Both the position numbers and the translations under genes were made by a program. This document shows, in pieces, positions 37,201-45,099 of a stretch of 64,000 bases of DNA. Within the stretch, counting starts at the first letter, position 1. Every line of letters starts with the position of its first letter. Origin of the DNA: IDS-8 sp964424805 (GTDB lineage: Bacteria; Pseudomonadota; Gammaproteobacteria; Steroidobacterales; Woeseiaceae); contig CAYRKH010000006.1 of NCBI GenBank assembly GCA_964424805.1, positions 29,727-93,726 on the forward strand. Direction: 5' to 3'. The notes under the pieces were generated by a model. The model saw nothing but the letters and a program-made list of their open reading frames with translations, had not been told where the DNA came from and ran no database searches.

Positions 37201-37358
37201 CGATGGCCCGGGCCATCATCGGCGGACTGACCTTCTCGACCATCGTATCGCTCCTCGTGGTCCCGGCCTTCTACGCGTACTTCGACAGTCTCTCCGCCTG
37301 GGGCCGCAACGTCATGCGCTATGCCCGCCGCGAATCCGTTCCTGAGCCGGTCCTGTAG
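34290..37358 (+). CDS. RND efflux pump permease (second of two)
   Basis: 1022 residues, same family and topology, starting with MRRPITTIVIFVACMLVGLIASRLLPLEKFPDV. TM4 is GLMLAVGMLVDNAVVIVES. Its ATG overlaps the stop of the first pump by one nt. One adaptor with two different permeases resembles MdtABC, where the two form a mixed trimer. No outer-membrane factor gene is nearby. The last 40 nt run antisense to the neighbouring gene. Confidence 0.93.
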   Translation: MKHTEIAMRRPITTIVIFVACMLVGLIASRLLPLEKFPDVTFPGMFVEIPYEGSTPEEVERLITRPVEEALATLSGVERMQSTSSENRSQVFLEFGWDQPMGAKGIEARAKVDAIRNDLPEDVRRILIFTGSFSDQPILQLRISSERDLSASYDLLDRLLKRPIERIEGVSKVELQGVDPLEIRVLLDSGRLAAHHVGINELRALLEGSNFAVSAGRITDSGQRFSVRPKGEFASLDQIRDLVINDRGLRLRDVADVELRSPDRDYGRHLDGEYAIGLAVSKSTGANMVAVTDRVMAEVAEISQLPQMQGINIFALDNQADSVRDSLSDLLDAGIIGAMLAIVVLYLFLRQLSSTLIVTACIPFALTITLGVIYFAGLSLNILTMMGLMLAVGMLVDNAVVIVESIFHHRSEDPGQPQKATLAGVRDVGLAVIAGTATTIIVFVPLMFGEKNEISILMTHVSVTIIVALVSSLLIAQTLVPMLAARIPPPPKAKKGAWMTRLTERYVRSLAWVLRRPWWTALGILLVCIIGVLPLVLGLVKFDPFPQETGRRLYMPYHIEGDHPVELVEAAVTRIEAWLFEHKEQLDISSVYSYYDSSSASSVLLLTDEEEATLSTPEVIRRIEEGMPSIAIGKPNFQFEQQGGGEGFSLQVSGDSTERLNELAADITRTLASVEGLGRIRSDAESGEREVRVTVDRVRAASAGLTPREIAGAIAVAMRGENLREFRGDTGEVDVRLAFRDSDKQSIDQLADLPLYAAGGRRITLGSVATFEVGRAPDSIRRTDRQTAVVLSANLEGETTMSDVRPRVEALMNQYALPPGYSWKFGRGFEQADETQAMMMQNILLGIACIFLVMAALFESLLFPFSIIFGSILFSVFGVFLFFAATGTTFSFMASIGIMILIGVVVNNGIVLIDRVNNLRQQGMPRNRAIVEGGRDRLRPILMTVCTTVAGLGPLAVSTTQVGGDGPAYFPMARAIIGGLTFSTIVSLLVVPAFYAYFDSLSAWGRNVMRYARRESVPEPVL

Positions 37359-38128
37359 GGGCGAAAGGCGGACCACGCGAGGAACAACCCGAGAAGCCCG
37401 ACGAGGGACAAGTCGATTGCCCCGCCTCCATGACCGCGCGACACCGGGGGCCGACCCGGATCGTCCCGCCTGAAATCCTCCAGCGGCAGGAACGACAGCG
37501 CCGACGTATCTTCCGGCCCGAGGCTCGCGACGAAACTCCCGTCGAACGTATCGTAAAGCTCGATCAGCAGGTCGTAGCTGCCCCTCGGATAGCCGGTTTC
37601 GAGCTCGGTCACCACAACGTATTCATCGTCACTCGTGGCGCCAAAGATGCGGAAGGTATCGGTCACGTGATACTCGTTCCACGGCCCGCCTTCGAGACTC
37701 AGGTAGAGCACGGCATAAACATCGGCGACCTCGTAAATGGTGTCGGCGTCGAACAGCAGGTCGATCCCGTAGAGGTAGCCGTCCGCGTCCCGGTCGCCGA
37801 ACAGCACGACGTCGGCGAAGTAGATCCAGAAGTCGTTGTTGACGGACCGCAGCGAAGCGCCGGTTTTGGCACTGCCCTGCCCGGTGCCGGGCTTTTTCCG
37901 CTCCCCGCCGGTCAAGAGCGCACCGTAGCGATCTTCCGTAGCGCCTCCCCGCGAGTCCCCGTCCCGTCCACCCTCATACTGCGTCGAGGTCGATCGCCGC
38001 TCCTCGATTTCCTGGGCCCAGGCGCCGGCAAACACGAGGATTCCCAACAGCAAGAGTCCCACCTGCAGGAGCCCGTCATATGGGCGATGCTTCCGCTTCC
38101 GACGCTTCGCTGTCCCTGTCCGATTCAT
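37319..38128 (-). CDS. choice-of-anchor H family protein with GlyGly-CTERM-like tail
   Basis: 269 residues from ATG 38128, which has AGGGGA six nt upstream. After a basic N-terminus (AKRRKRKHR) comes a signal segment (about 19-38). The middle (VVLFGDRDADGYLYGIDLLFDADT, VYAVLYLSLEGGPWNEYHVTDTF, GYPRGSYDLLIELYD) matches the choice-of-anchor H family. The C-terminus has GHGGGAIDLSLVGLLGLFLAW plus a basic end, like the GlyGly-CTERM signal processed by rhombosortase for surface release. Physiological role unknown. Confidence 0.72.
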   Translation of the reverse strand: MNRTGTAKRRKRKHRPYDGLLQVGLLLLGILVFAGAWAQEIEERRSTSTQYEGGRDGDSRGGATEDRYGALLTGGERKKPGTGQGSAKTGASLRSVNNDFWIYFADVVLFGDRDADGYLYGIDLLFDADTIYEVADVYAVLYLSLEGGPWNEYHVTDTFRIFGATSDDEYVVVTELETGYPRGSYDLLIELYDTFDGSFVASLGPEDTSALSFLPLEDFRRDDPGRPPVSRGHGGGAIDLSLVGLLGLFLAWSAFRPYRTGSGTDSRRA

Positions 38129-38292
38129 GAGAAATCCCCTGCGTACCACCTGTTCTGGCGTCCATTGAACCCCGAGCTGCATGAATCGCTGCTGAACCTC
38201 ACTCTCCTCATGTGGGGGATGTGAAAGCGTCACGGTGCCGCCGTACCGAAAATGCCTTAAGGTGCACTGCCGCTACCTGCGAAGACACGACC

Positions 38293-38700
38293 ATGCGACT
38301 ACTTCGACCCGCCGCGATCCCGATCGTCCTGCTGAGCGCCTGCGCCCCGGCACCCGCCACCGATCCCGCCCGCCTCGCCGCCGTGATCGCCGAAGCCGCC
38401 CGCGAACGTGACTACGAGACGCTGTCCCGGCACATGGCGGATGAATTCAGCTACAGCTTCGGCATGAGCCCGTCGCGTGAAGGGGCGTTGCAGCGGTTTC
38501 GGGAGGAGCCGGAAAGGCTCGACAGGATGGCGGACGTGCTGGGCGAGGCATGTGCGTCGAAAACGGTCGCCGGTGAGGCGTGGTACATCTGTCCGGCGGT
38601 AGCGGCGAACGAGGAGGTTCAATATTACGGCTGGCGGGCCGGGTTTCGGCGGGTGGGTGAGGGTTGGTGGGAGTTCGTGTGGTTTATTGCTGGTGATTGA
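38293..38700 (+). CDS. small lipoprotein, SnoaL-like size, unknown function
   Basis: 135 residues with a lipobox LLSAC (Cys17). The mature part (about 118 residues: LAAVIAEAARERDYETLSRHMADEFSYSF, then a strand-rich end YGWRAGFRRVGEGWWEFVWFIAGD) is reminiscent of the NTF2/SnoaL cone fold, but I cannot assign it. Two cysteines (EACASK, YICPAV) may pair. Its 3' end overlaps the convergent HNH gene by 17 nt. Confidence 0.6.
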   Translation: MRLLRPAAIPIVLLSACAPAPATDPARLAAVIAEAARERDYETLSRHMADEFSYSFGMSPSREGALQRFREEPERLDRMADVLGEACASKTVAGEAWYICPAVAANEEVQYYGWRAGFRRVGEGWWEFVWFIAGD

Positions 38701-40039
38701 GGGAGTTCGCGGTTGGCGAGCGCATGCTCATGTATGGCTCCGCGCATCGGTACGGTTCGGGCGATGGCTCCTTCACAGCCCAGGTTTCCGCGAAGCGGGG
38801 TGACGCTTCCGCGGAAGCGGCGGTGCCGCAAAATGCTTCCGCGGAAGCGCCCGCCTCGAAGTATTCGTCCAGCGTGCCGACGTCGACGTCGGTGACGTCC
38901 GCGGCCTGGTAACCGCAAGCCGGCACCGCACGCCCGTCCGGGCGCTTGAAGAACCACTTGCCGCGGTAGTCCTTCTCGATCGTGAAGCCGCCCTCGTGGT
39001 GCAGCCGGTGGTGCTCGCTGCACAGCAGCAGCGTGTTTGCGAGGGTCGTCTCGCCGCCCGCCGCCCAGTGCACGACGTGATGCACATCGACGAAGCGGGT
39101 CCGGCTGCAGCCCGGGAACCGACAGCCCCTGTCCCTCGCCCACAGCCCCCGTTTGAGCGCCTTTGGCACCACCCGGGTCTTGCGGCCGACGCTGAGCGGA
39201 TTGCCCTGGCTGTCTTCCACCAGCGCAATGAGTTTGCTGTCGCAGGCAATCCGCCGCACGGTTTCGATGGGGAGTCCCGAGCGGCCGTCCGCGCTGCCAC
39301 GGAGCGCCGCCTCGTCCACGTGCACCGTCACCTGGTAATGGTCCGCAATGCCGGCAGCCCCGTCCCCGTCGCCGCCAAGGTACGCCTGCGCCATGCGCAC
39401 CAGCGCATCCGCCCGCTGCGCGCCCCAGCTCTCGTCCTGGAACTCGGGCCCGGAGAGCGCCGGCTCCATGGCCCGCTCCAGCGCCTTGTCGACCAGCTCG
39501 CCGGTCTCCATCGGCAGCTCCACCGTGATCGTCAGGGTGCCGCTCGCCTCGTTGCGCCTTACCCTGAGCTCGCGGCGAGCATGCGCCCGCGCGGCATCGC
39601 CGGTCGACGCCACGGTGCCGCAGCGCAGCTCCCGGCAGCGTTCCTCCACCCGGGCGGCCGTCGTCTTCAAGGCAAAGTTCAGCAGCGTCTCCTCGTTGTC
39701 GGCCTGCGCGACCCGGGTCAGCGCCCGCACCTTGGAGTAGGACAGCTTGCCTTTCGCGAACGCCAGCGAGATCGCGGGCAGCGTTTTCATCGCGTGGGCC
39801 ACACGGACCCTGTCGCGGGCCGCGCTTGCCGACAAGTCGCAGCGCCACTCCAGCCACTTGGCGCAGGACAGCGAGGCCGAGCGCAGCCAGCCGCCGCGCT
39901 CGTCGAAGCGGCGGACCAGCACCAGGAAGTCGTGGTTGATGACGTTCATCTGCAACGCGAGGCGGCCGATGGCGTCGTCGAGCTCGTCGATGGAGGCGTT
40001 ACGGTCGGTGACCGCGCGGAGCTTGGAAGGAGTATTCAT
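38684..40039 (-). CDS. HNH endonuclease with DUF222 domain
   Basis: 451 residues. An N-terminal helical DUF222 domain (about 10-230) is followed by an HNH/McrA nuclease domain at about 300-350: CRFPGCSRTRFVDVHHV then HW..GG..TLANTLLLCSEHHRLHHEGGF, with both zinc cysteine pairs and the HH dyad intact. The family is common in actinobacteria (13E12 repeat proteins) and scattered elsewhere; its function is not settled. A frame extension to 40135 exists, but the inner ATG at 40039 fits the domain better. The C-terminus carries a small repeat. Confidence 0.82.
   Translation of the reverse strand: MNTPSKLRAVTDRNASIDELDDAIGRLALQMNVINHDFLVLVRRFDERGGWLRSASLSCAKWLEWRCDLSASAARDRVRVAHAMKTLPAISLAFAKGKLSYSKVRALTRVAQADNEETLLNFALKTTAARVEERCRELRCGTVASTGDAARAHARRELRVRRNEASGTLTITVELPMETGELVDKALERAMEPALSGPEFQDESWGAQRADALVRMAQAYLGGDGDGAAGIADHYQVTVHVDEAALRGSADGRSGLPIETVRRIACDSKLIALVEDSQGNPLSVGRKTRVVPKALKRGLWARDRGCRFPGCSRTRFVDVHHVVHWAAGGETTLANTLLLCSEHHRLHHEGGFTIEKDYRGKWFFKRPDGRAVPACGYQAADVTDVDVGTLDEYFEAGASAEAFCGTAASAEASPRFAETWAVKEPSPEPYRCAEPYMSMRSPTANSLNHQQ
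38805..38848. repeat. 30-bp-spaced duplication of a perfect 14-bp palindrome
   Basis: GCTTCCGCGGAAGC occurs at 38805-38818 and again at 38835-38848, exactly 30 nt apart, inside the 3' end of the HNH gene. A decayed third copy (TTTCCGCGAAG) lies near 38785. In protein the copies read ASAEA. The in-phase 30-nt period means copy number could change without breaking the frame. Confidence 0.8.
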
Positions 40040-40263
40040 GGCGGACTTACTGTTTTTACACACAGTTGTTAATATATCCAGCATGCGGTAATTTGCTTCA
40101 ATCAAAATCAGGCACATTGCACAGAAAATAGTCAAGCTTGCGGCATCTGGCCGAGCTTCCCTGCTGCCCCAAGCGGTTCATTCGCGGCGCTGCTGATTCG
40201 CTATAGTTCGTTCCACAATCGAGAGCCGAACAACCCGCTCCCGCCCGGTGGAGACGCCAATGA

Positions 40264-40503
40264 ACAAGCCGAAAGATCGGGGCCTGCGAAGTGCTCAGCA
40301 GCATCGCGCTCTTCCTGCGGCCGCTGAGCGCGCCGGCGGCACTCGGACTGCTCGTCATCATGATCGGGGCGACCTACTACCACGCGACGTTCACGCCGAT
40401 GTTTCAAGCGGCGCCGGCTTTCGTCCTCGCGCTGCTGTGCGTCTTCATATTCGTCAGGCGGTGGCGCGCCCGTGAGCGAAACCCCGATCCGGCACCCTCA
40501 TGA
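40264..40503 (+). pseudogene. 5'-truncated DoxX-like membrane protein remnant
   Basis: The frame open from 40264 encodes KIGACEVLSSIALFLR, then PLSAPAALGLLVIMIGATYYH and a final hydrophobic segment with a basic end. This matches the C-terminal two-thirds of DoxX-family proteins (usually about 120-140 residues). The first helices are missing and an in-frame TGA sits just before. The only start codon is GTG 40291, giving 70 residues. Either a dead remnant or a short two-helix protein. The rest of 40040-40263 shows nothing I can name. Confidence 0.5.
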
Positions 40504-40526
40504 ACGCGGCGTGCCTGCTCCGGTGC

Positions 40527-42734
40527 TCAAAGCGCGCGCGTGATCGTCTCGATGCGGTAAGCCATGGCGTTCAGCACGTCGGCGGCAATGGCGACCTGCG
40601 GTTCCACTTCGTCGTACTGGCGCTGCTCTATCGCTTCGCGCACGCCGGGGAGCGTCTTGACGCCGTAGCCGGTGTAGAAGCCGGGCGCGTAGATGTGGTG
40701 CTTGTACCAGGGCCGTCCCTCGAGGCCCTCGCCGCGCGTCAGCACCCGTTCGCTCGTGTACAGGAGGCGGTTGATCTCGGGGGAGCCGTGCGCGCCTTCC
40801 GATTTATCGTGGTACGCATCCGCGGCGCGCTGCAGCCGTTCCAGCGCGTTCTTCAGCGGCGCCAGGCTGAAATGCGGCACGGGAGCCTGCCGCGGCGGCG
40901 GCCGGAGCGCCTTATGCGGATCGAGCGCCAACGCGTAAGCACCCGCATCTATCAGCCGGTTCGTGCGCGCGGTCTCGCCGCGCATCTTCGATGCCAGCTC
41001 CTCGAGCTCGGAAACGTAGAGCGCGACGTTGTCGGCAAAGCCGGTGAACTCGAAGGGTAGCAGCGGTGCGTTCGCGAGCCGCAGCGTCGCCCGCCCGGTC
41101 ACCTGCGCGAGCGCCACGCCGTACGCGAGCCCGGGGTCGCGCCAGGTGGTGTAGTGCTCGTAGGTGTCGTACAGCGTGTGGTAGCTGCCACCCTCGCCCT
41201 CGCCGCCGAAGCCGATGTTTCCCGAGGCGATGCCGAGGTGCTGCAGGAACGGCGTGTAATCGGAGCCGGAGCCGAGCGGGTAGATTCTCAGGTCGTCCCG
41301 CTTTGCCTCCTTGCGGTCCTTGTCGTTTTCCGCCCGCACTTGCATCAGGGCGCGCCGCCGCGCCTTGACCGGTTCGCCGGTTTGCGGGTCCGTGACGTCG
41401 GCCATGACCTGGTTGAAGAAGTGCTCCAGCGTGTGGCTGCCGCCGATACCGATGAAGCCGCGCGCGTTGCTGTCGGTGTTGAGGTAAGCGACGGCGTGCT
41501 CCTGCAGTGCCTCCGCGTGATCCTCCGCCCACTCCGTGGAGCCGATTAGCCCCGGCTCCTCCGCGTCCCACGCGGCGAAGATGATGGTACGGGCGGGCCG
41601 CTCGCCGGACTGGGCCAGCCGGCCGATCGCCCGTGCCTCGGCGAGCAGCGCCGCCATGCCGGACGAGGGATCGGCCGCGCCGGCGTTCCAGGCGTCGTGG
41701 TGGTTGCCCCGGATCACCCACTCGTCGGGATACTCGGCGCCGTCCAGCCGCGCGATGACGTTGTAGGCCGTGACCCGGTCCCAGTTGAACTCCGCCCTGA
41801 CGCGCACGCGGGCGGGCCCGGGACCCAGGTGATAGGTGATCGGCAGCGCGCCGCGCCAGCCGTCAGGGGCGACCGGGCCGTCCATTGCCTCCAGCAGCGG
41901 CAGCGCGTCCTTCCACGAGATCGGCAGCACCGGGATGCGGGTGAGTGTAGTCGCCTCGTCGAGGCTCAGCCGCTCGGCATCCGCCGTGGCGCCGACACCC
42001 GGCGTCAGCACGTCGCCGGGATACGTCGGCATGTCCATGACGGAGCCGCGCTGCACGCCGGTAGGATGCTTGAACGGCCCGTCGGGATAGGTGTCGCCGG
42101 CGGCGTAGCCGTCATCGGCCGGATCCGAGTAGATCAGCGTGCCGACGGCGCCGTGCTCCGCGGCGAGCTTCGGCTTGATGCCGCGCCAGGACATCCCGTA
42201 TTTCGCGATGGCGATCTTGCCCTCCACGTCGATGCCGTGACGTTCGAGCATCTCGTAGTCGTCCGGCAGCCCGTAGTTGACGAACACCAGCTCCCCTTCG
42301 ACCTCGCCGTCGACGGAGAACGCGTTGTAGGGCGGCAGCAGGTCCTCGCGCACGGAGGTGCCAGGGTCTTCCGGCAGCGAGGCTTCCGTGAGTGACGCCG
42401 TGTACCGGGTCGGCGCCACCAGCTTCACCTCGCGGACCTTCGGGGTCGGCAGCAGTATCTCGTATTCCGCTATCTCGACGTCGTAACCCCAGTCCTCGAA
42501 CAGCGATGCGATGTATTGCGCAGTCTCGCGGCCGGCGACTGAACCCGCGTGGTGCGGTTTCGCGGAAAGGCGCTGCAGCCAGCGGTCGAGATCGGCCGCA
42601 TCGAGATCCGCGTCCAGGCGAGCTTCGAGAGCGCGCTGCGCCTCGCTCGAACGATGGTCGAAGCCAAGCAGGGTATCGGTCGACGCCGAGGCCGGCAGCG
42701 CCAAAAGCGGCAGTGCGAAGAGCAGGATTTTCAT
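40527..42734 (-). CDS. M28 zinc peptidase, glutamate carboxypeptidase II-like
   Basis: 735 residues with a signal peptide (1-18). Order: protease-associated (PA) domain (about 110-290), M28 peptidase domain (about 330-570) and a transferrin-receptor-like dimerisation domain (about 600-730). Zinc ligands appear in GNHHDAWNAGAADPSSG (about 343-357) and DAEEPGLIGSTEW. This is the NAALADase/GCPII architecture, which removes C-terminal glutamate from peptides. In bacteria it is probably a secreted or periplasmic carboxypeptidase. It follows the DUF3014 gene by 29 nt. Confidence 0.87.
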   Translation of the reverse strand: MKILLFALPLLALPASASTDTLLGFDHRSSEAQRALEARLDADLDAADLDRWLQRLSAKPHHAGSVAGRETAQYIASLFEDWGYDVEIAEYEILLPTPKVREVKLVAPTRYTASLTEASLPEDPGTSVREDLLPPYNAFSVDGEVEGELVFVNYGLPDDYEMLERHGIDVEGKIAIAKYGMSWRGIKPKLAAEHGAVGTLIYSDPADDGYAAGDTYPDGPFKHPTGVQRGSVMDMPTYPGDVLTPGVGATADAERLSLDEATTLTRIPVLPISWKDALPLLEAMDGPVAPDGWRGALPITYHLGPGPARVRVRAEFNWDRVTAYNVIARLDGAEYPDEWVIRGNHHDAWNAGAADPSSGMAALLAEARAIGRLAQSGERPARTIIFAAWDAEEPGLIGSTEWAEDHAEALQEHAVAYLNTDSNARGFIGIGGSHTLEHFFNQVMADVTDPQTGEPVKARRRALMQVRAENDKDRKEAKRDDLRIYPLGSGSDYTPFLQHLGIASGNIGFGGEGEGGSYHTLYDTYEHYTTWRDPGLAYGVALAQVTGRATLRLANAPLLPFEFTGFADNVALYVSELEELASKMRGETARTNRLIDAGAYALALDPHKALRPPPRQAPVPHFSLAPLKNALERLQRAADAYHDKSEGAHGSPEINRLLYTSERVLTRGEGLEGRPWYKHHIYAPGFYTGYGVKTLPGVREAIEQRQYDEVEPQVAIAADVLNAMAYRIETITRAL

Positions 42735-42763
42735 TTTTTCTCCCCCACCCCGATGGCGGGTTC

Positions 42764-43582
42764 TTACGTCGCGGTAATCAGGGCACGGAACTCGCGCAGT
42801 TTTTCTTTGACGACGGCAGCGTTCTCGGGGCCGATGCGGATCAGCGCTTTCTGGCCGCTCGAGAGCTGCTCCAGTTCCGGGTTGGCGTATTCGTAGAGGA
42901 CGTGCGGGCGCACGAGCTCGACCGGCCCGTCGATCTCGGGCGTCGCCAGCAGGTGATCGATCACCTCGACCACACGATCGTTGAAGTAGGCATCCGGATA
43001 GCCGAGGTCGGCGTAGGCATTCTGCAGCAGCGGATAGAAGCGCCGGTACAACTCCGCCATGTCCTGCGTGCCGGTGTTCGCGACCATGGCGACGAGCGCA
43101 TCATAGCGCTCGTAGTTCGCCGGATTGATCGTGTAGCGGTCGTTCGCCTCCGCACCGTCTCCCTGCTGCTCGACGGCGAACTGCCCTTCGACGGCGTCGA
43201 GCGGCTTGATCCTGTCCGCAAGCTTTTCGCGCGGCAGGTTGTCGACGGTGGCGACGAACCGCTCGATGAGGTGCGAATCGACGAGCTGCTCTTCCAGGGT
43301 CTTGCCGAACAGGTCGGTAAGCGCCATCCCGAAGTACTCGTCGCTTTCGTCCAGCGGCGGCAGCGGCCGCAGCTCCGGGCGCTCCGCGGCAACCGGGGCG
43401 GGCTCCGGCAGCGGATGCGCCGGCTCCGTGGATTCCTCGACGGCGGGTTCGGGTGCTTCGGTCACCGGCTCTTCGGCCGGAAGCTCAGGGGCCTGGCTTT
43501 GGTACCAGTAGAACCACAAGGCTCCCACGACCCCGATCGCGAGCACGACCGGCACGATCCACTGTATGGAATCCTTGCGCAT
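42764..43582 (-). CDS. DUF3014 membrane-anchored protein
   Basis: 272 residues. A transmembrane helix (about 9-27) precedes a Pro/Glu-rich spacer (30-75) and a DUF3014 domain (about 78-270), recognisable by LTDLFGKTLEEQLVDSHLIERFVATVDNLPREKLADRI and YERYDALVAMVANTGT. The spacer suggests it crosses part of the periplasm. Function unknown. Divergent from the zinc hydrolase gene with a 72-nt gap. Confidence 0.78.
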   Translation of the reverse strand: MRKDSIQWIVPVVLAIGVVGALWFYWYQSQAPELPAEEPVTEAPEPAVEESTEPAHPLPEPAPVAAERPELRPLPPLDESDEYFGMALTDLFGKTLEEQLVDSHLIERFVATVDNLPREKLADRIKPLDAVEGQFAVEQQGDGAEANDRYTINPANYERYDALVAMVANTGTQDMAELYRRFYPLLQNAYADLGYPDAYFNDRVVEVIDHLLATPEIDGPVELVRPHVLYEYANPELEQLSSGQKALIRIGPENAAVVKEKLREFRALITAT

Positions 43583-43654
43583 TCCCGCATTCTAACAAGC
43601 TTTGTCAACGAGCTTTGTTATTCTGGATGCCAACGTCGTACCGGACATAAGCCC

Positions 43655-44944
43655 ATGAGAATCACGCTGCTGGCCGCCCTCGCCTGCCTGTCGTTTGCCG
43701 CCGCGCCGCCCGACGCACGGGCCGCCAACCGTCTCGACGAGCTCGCGCGGGAATACCTGTTCCTGGAGCTCAGCATGGGGCAGCACGATCCCAATCACGT
43801 CGACGCCTATTTCGGCCCGGAGGAGATCCGGCAGGCGGCGGCGGAAGCGGCGCTGCCGCTCGCCGGAATCGAAGCGCGCGCGAACGAGCTGTCGCAACAC
43901 CTGCGAAACCTGGCGCCGGCCCTCGAAGACCCGCGCGAAGCCGCGCGCCTGGAAGGCCTCGTCGGCCGGCTGCGCGCGCTCACGACGCGCATCGCCATCA
44001 ACCGGGGGGCAGCGATTCCCTTTGACGAAGAGGCACGCCGCCTGTTCGGCGTTGCCGCGCCGGATTACGACGCCGGGCATTTCGCCGCCATCCTCGAAGA
44101 AATCGACACGCTGGTTCCGGGCGAAGGCCCGCTGGCCAGGCGGGTGGACGCTTTCCGGAGCGAGTTCGTAGTGCCGGACGAACGACTCGAGGGGGTGTTT
44201 GCGGCCGCTATCGCGGAATGCCGGCGACGCACCCTCGAGCACATCGACCTGCCCGAAGGCGAATCTTTCCGGCTCGAGTACGTCACGGACAAGCCGTGGA
44301 CCGGCTACAACTGGTACCAGGGAGACGCCCACAGCCTCATCCAGATCAACCGCGGCCTGCCGATCTACGTCAGCCGCGCGGTGGATCTCGGCTGTCACGA
44401 AGGCTACCCCGGCCATCACACGTTCAATGCCCTGCTCGAGAAGAACCTCGTGGAGGAGGCGGGATGGATCGAGTTCAGCCTCTATCCCCTCTTCAGCCCG
44501 CAGTCGCTGATCGCGGAGGGCAGCGGGAACTACGGGATCGAGCTTGCGTTCCCGGCAGAAGAGCGCGTGGCGTTCGAGAAAGAGAAGCTGTTCCCGCTGG
44601 CGGGACTCGACCCGGCCCGGGCGGAGCGCTACTACCGCCTGTTAGACTTGCTGGACGAGCTGAGCTACGCCAGCAACGAGGCTGCCCGGGATTACCTGGA
44701 CGGCACCATCAGCCGCGACGAGGCGATCGAATGGCTCATCGACTACACGCTGGCGTCCCCGGAGCGCGCGCGCCAGCGCGTCGACTTCTTCGACACCTAC
44801 CGGAGCTACGTCATCAACTACAACCTGGGCCGCGACCTGGTACGACAGTACGTTGAGCGCGGCGCCGACGGCGAGGAAGAGCGCTGGCAGCGCTTCGAGC
44901 AGCTCCTGTCGATGCCGGCAGAGCCATCGGACCTGGCCCGGTAG
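43655..44944 (+). CDS. exported HExxPGH-type metallohydrolase, DUF885-like
   Basis: 429 residues from ATG 43655, with a signal peptide (1-23, ARA). The zinc motif HEGYPGH (248-254) and a distal glutamate in LIAEGSGNYGIELAF match the HExxxGH pattern of DUF885-type metallopeptidases/hydrolases. No substrate can be assigned. The TAG stop is formed by the first bases of a REP-like palindrome. Confidence 0.72.
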   Translation: MRITLLAALACLSFAAAPPDARAANRLDELAREYLFLELSMGQHDPNHVDAYFGPEEIRQAAAEAALPLAGIEARANELSQHLRNLAPALEDPREAARLEGLVGRLRALTTRIAINRGAAIPFDEEARRLFGVAAPDYDAGHFAAILEEIDTLVPGEGPLARRVDAFRSEFVVPDERLEGVFAAAIAECRRRTLEHIDLPEGESFRLEYVTDKPWTGYNWYQGDAHSLIQINRGLPIYVSRAVDLGCHEGYPGHHTFNALLEKNLVEEAGWIEFSLYPLFSPQSLIAEGSGNYGIELAFPAEERVAFEKEKLFPLAGLDPARAERYYRLLDLLDELSYASNEAARDYLDGTISRDEAIEWLIDYTLASPERARQRVDFFDTYRSYVINYNLGRDLVRQYVERGADGEEERWQRFEQLLSMPAEPSDLAR

Positions 44945-45041
44945 GAGCGCGCATCGCGCGCGATGCCCCCGGGCGCGGGTCGGGCGCCACCCGCGGGATG
45001 CGTTCGTGCGCCGTGGCATCGCGCGCGATGCGCGCTCCTAC
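44941..45041. repeat. REP-like palindrome pair, copy 1
   Basis: Arms of 27 nt (44941-44967 and 45015-45041) are perfect inverted copies, starting GTAGGAGCGCGC and ending GCGCGCTCCTAC, around a 47-nt spacer. The arms contain internal GCGC palindromes. The form GTAGGAGCGC...GCGCTCCTAC is typical of gammaproteobacterial REP/BIME elements. The TAG stop of the upstream gene lies in the left arm. Confidence 0.85.
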
Positions 45042-45099
45042 CGGCCGCCGGGTATATTAGAAGGTCCTTTGACGTCCCCTGCCGGACCGGAACATTGAT

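Noticed and set aside
38684..40039. Group II intron or homing endonuclease interpretation of the HNH gene
   Set aside because: DUF222-HNH proteins are free-standing; no intron ends or split host gene are visible.
40098..40361. 87-residue open frame on the minus strand beside the HNH gene
   Set aside because: No protein-like features; overlaps the DoxX-like remnant.
42392..43654. Long open frame running into the zinc hydrolase from upstream
   Set aside because: It runs antisense through the M28 and DUF3014 genes; the signal peptide at ATG 43655 marks the true start.
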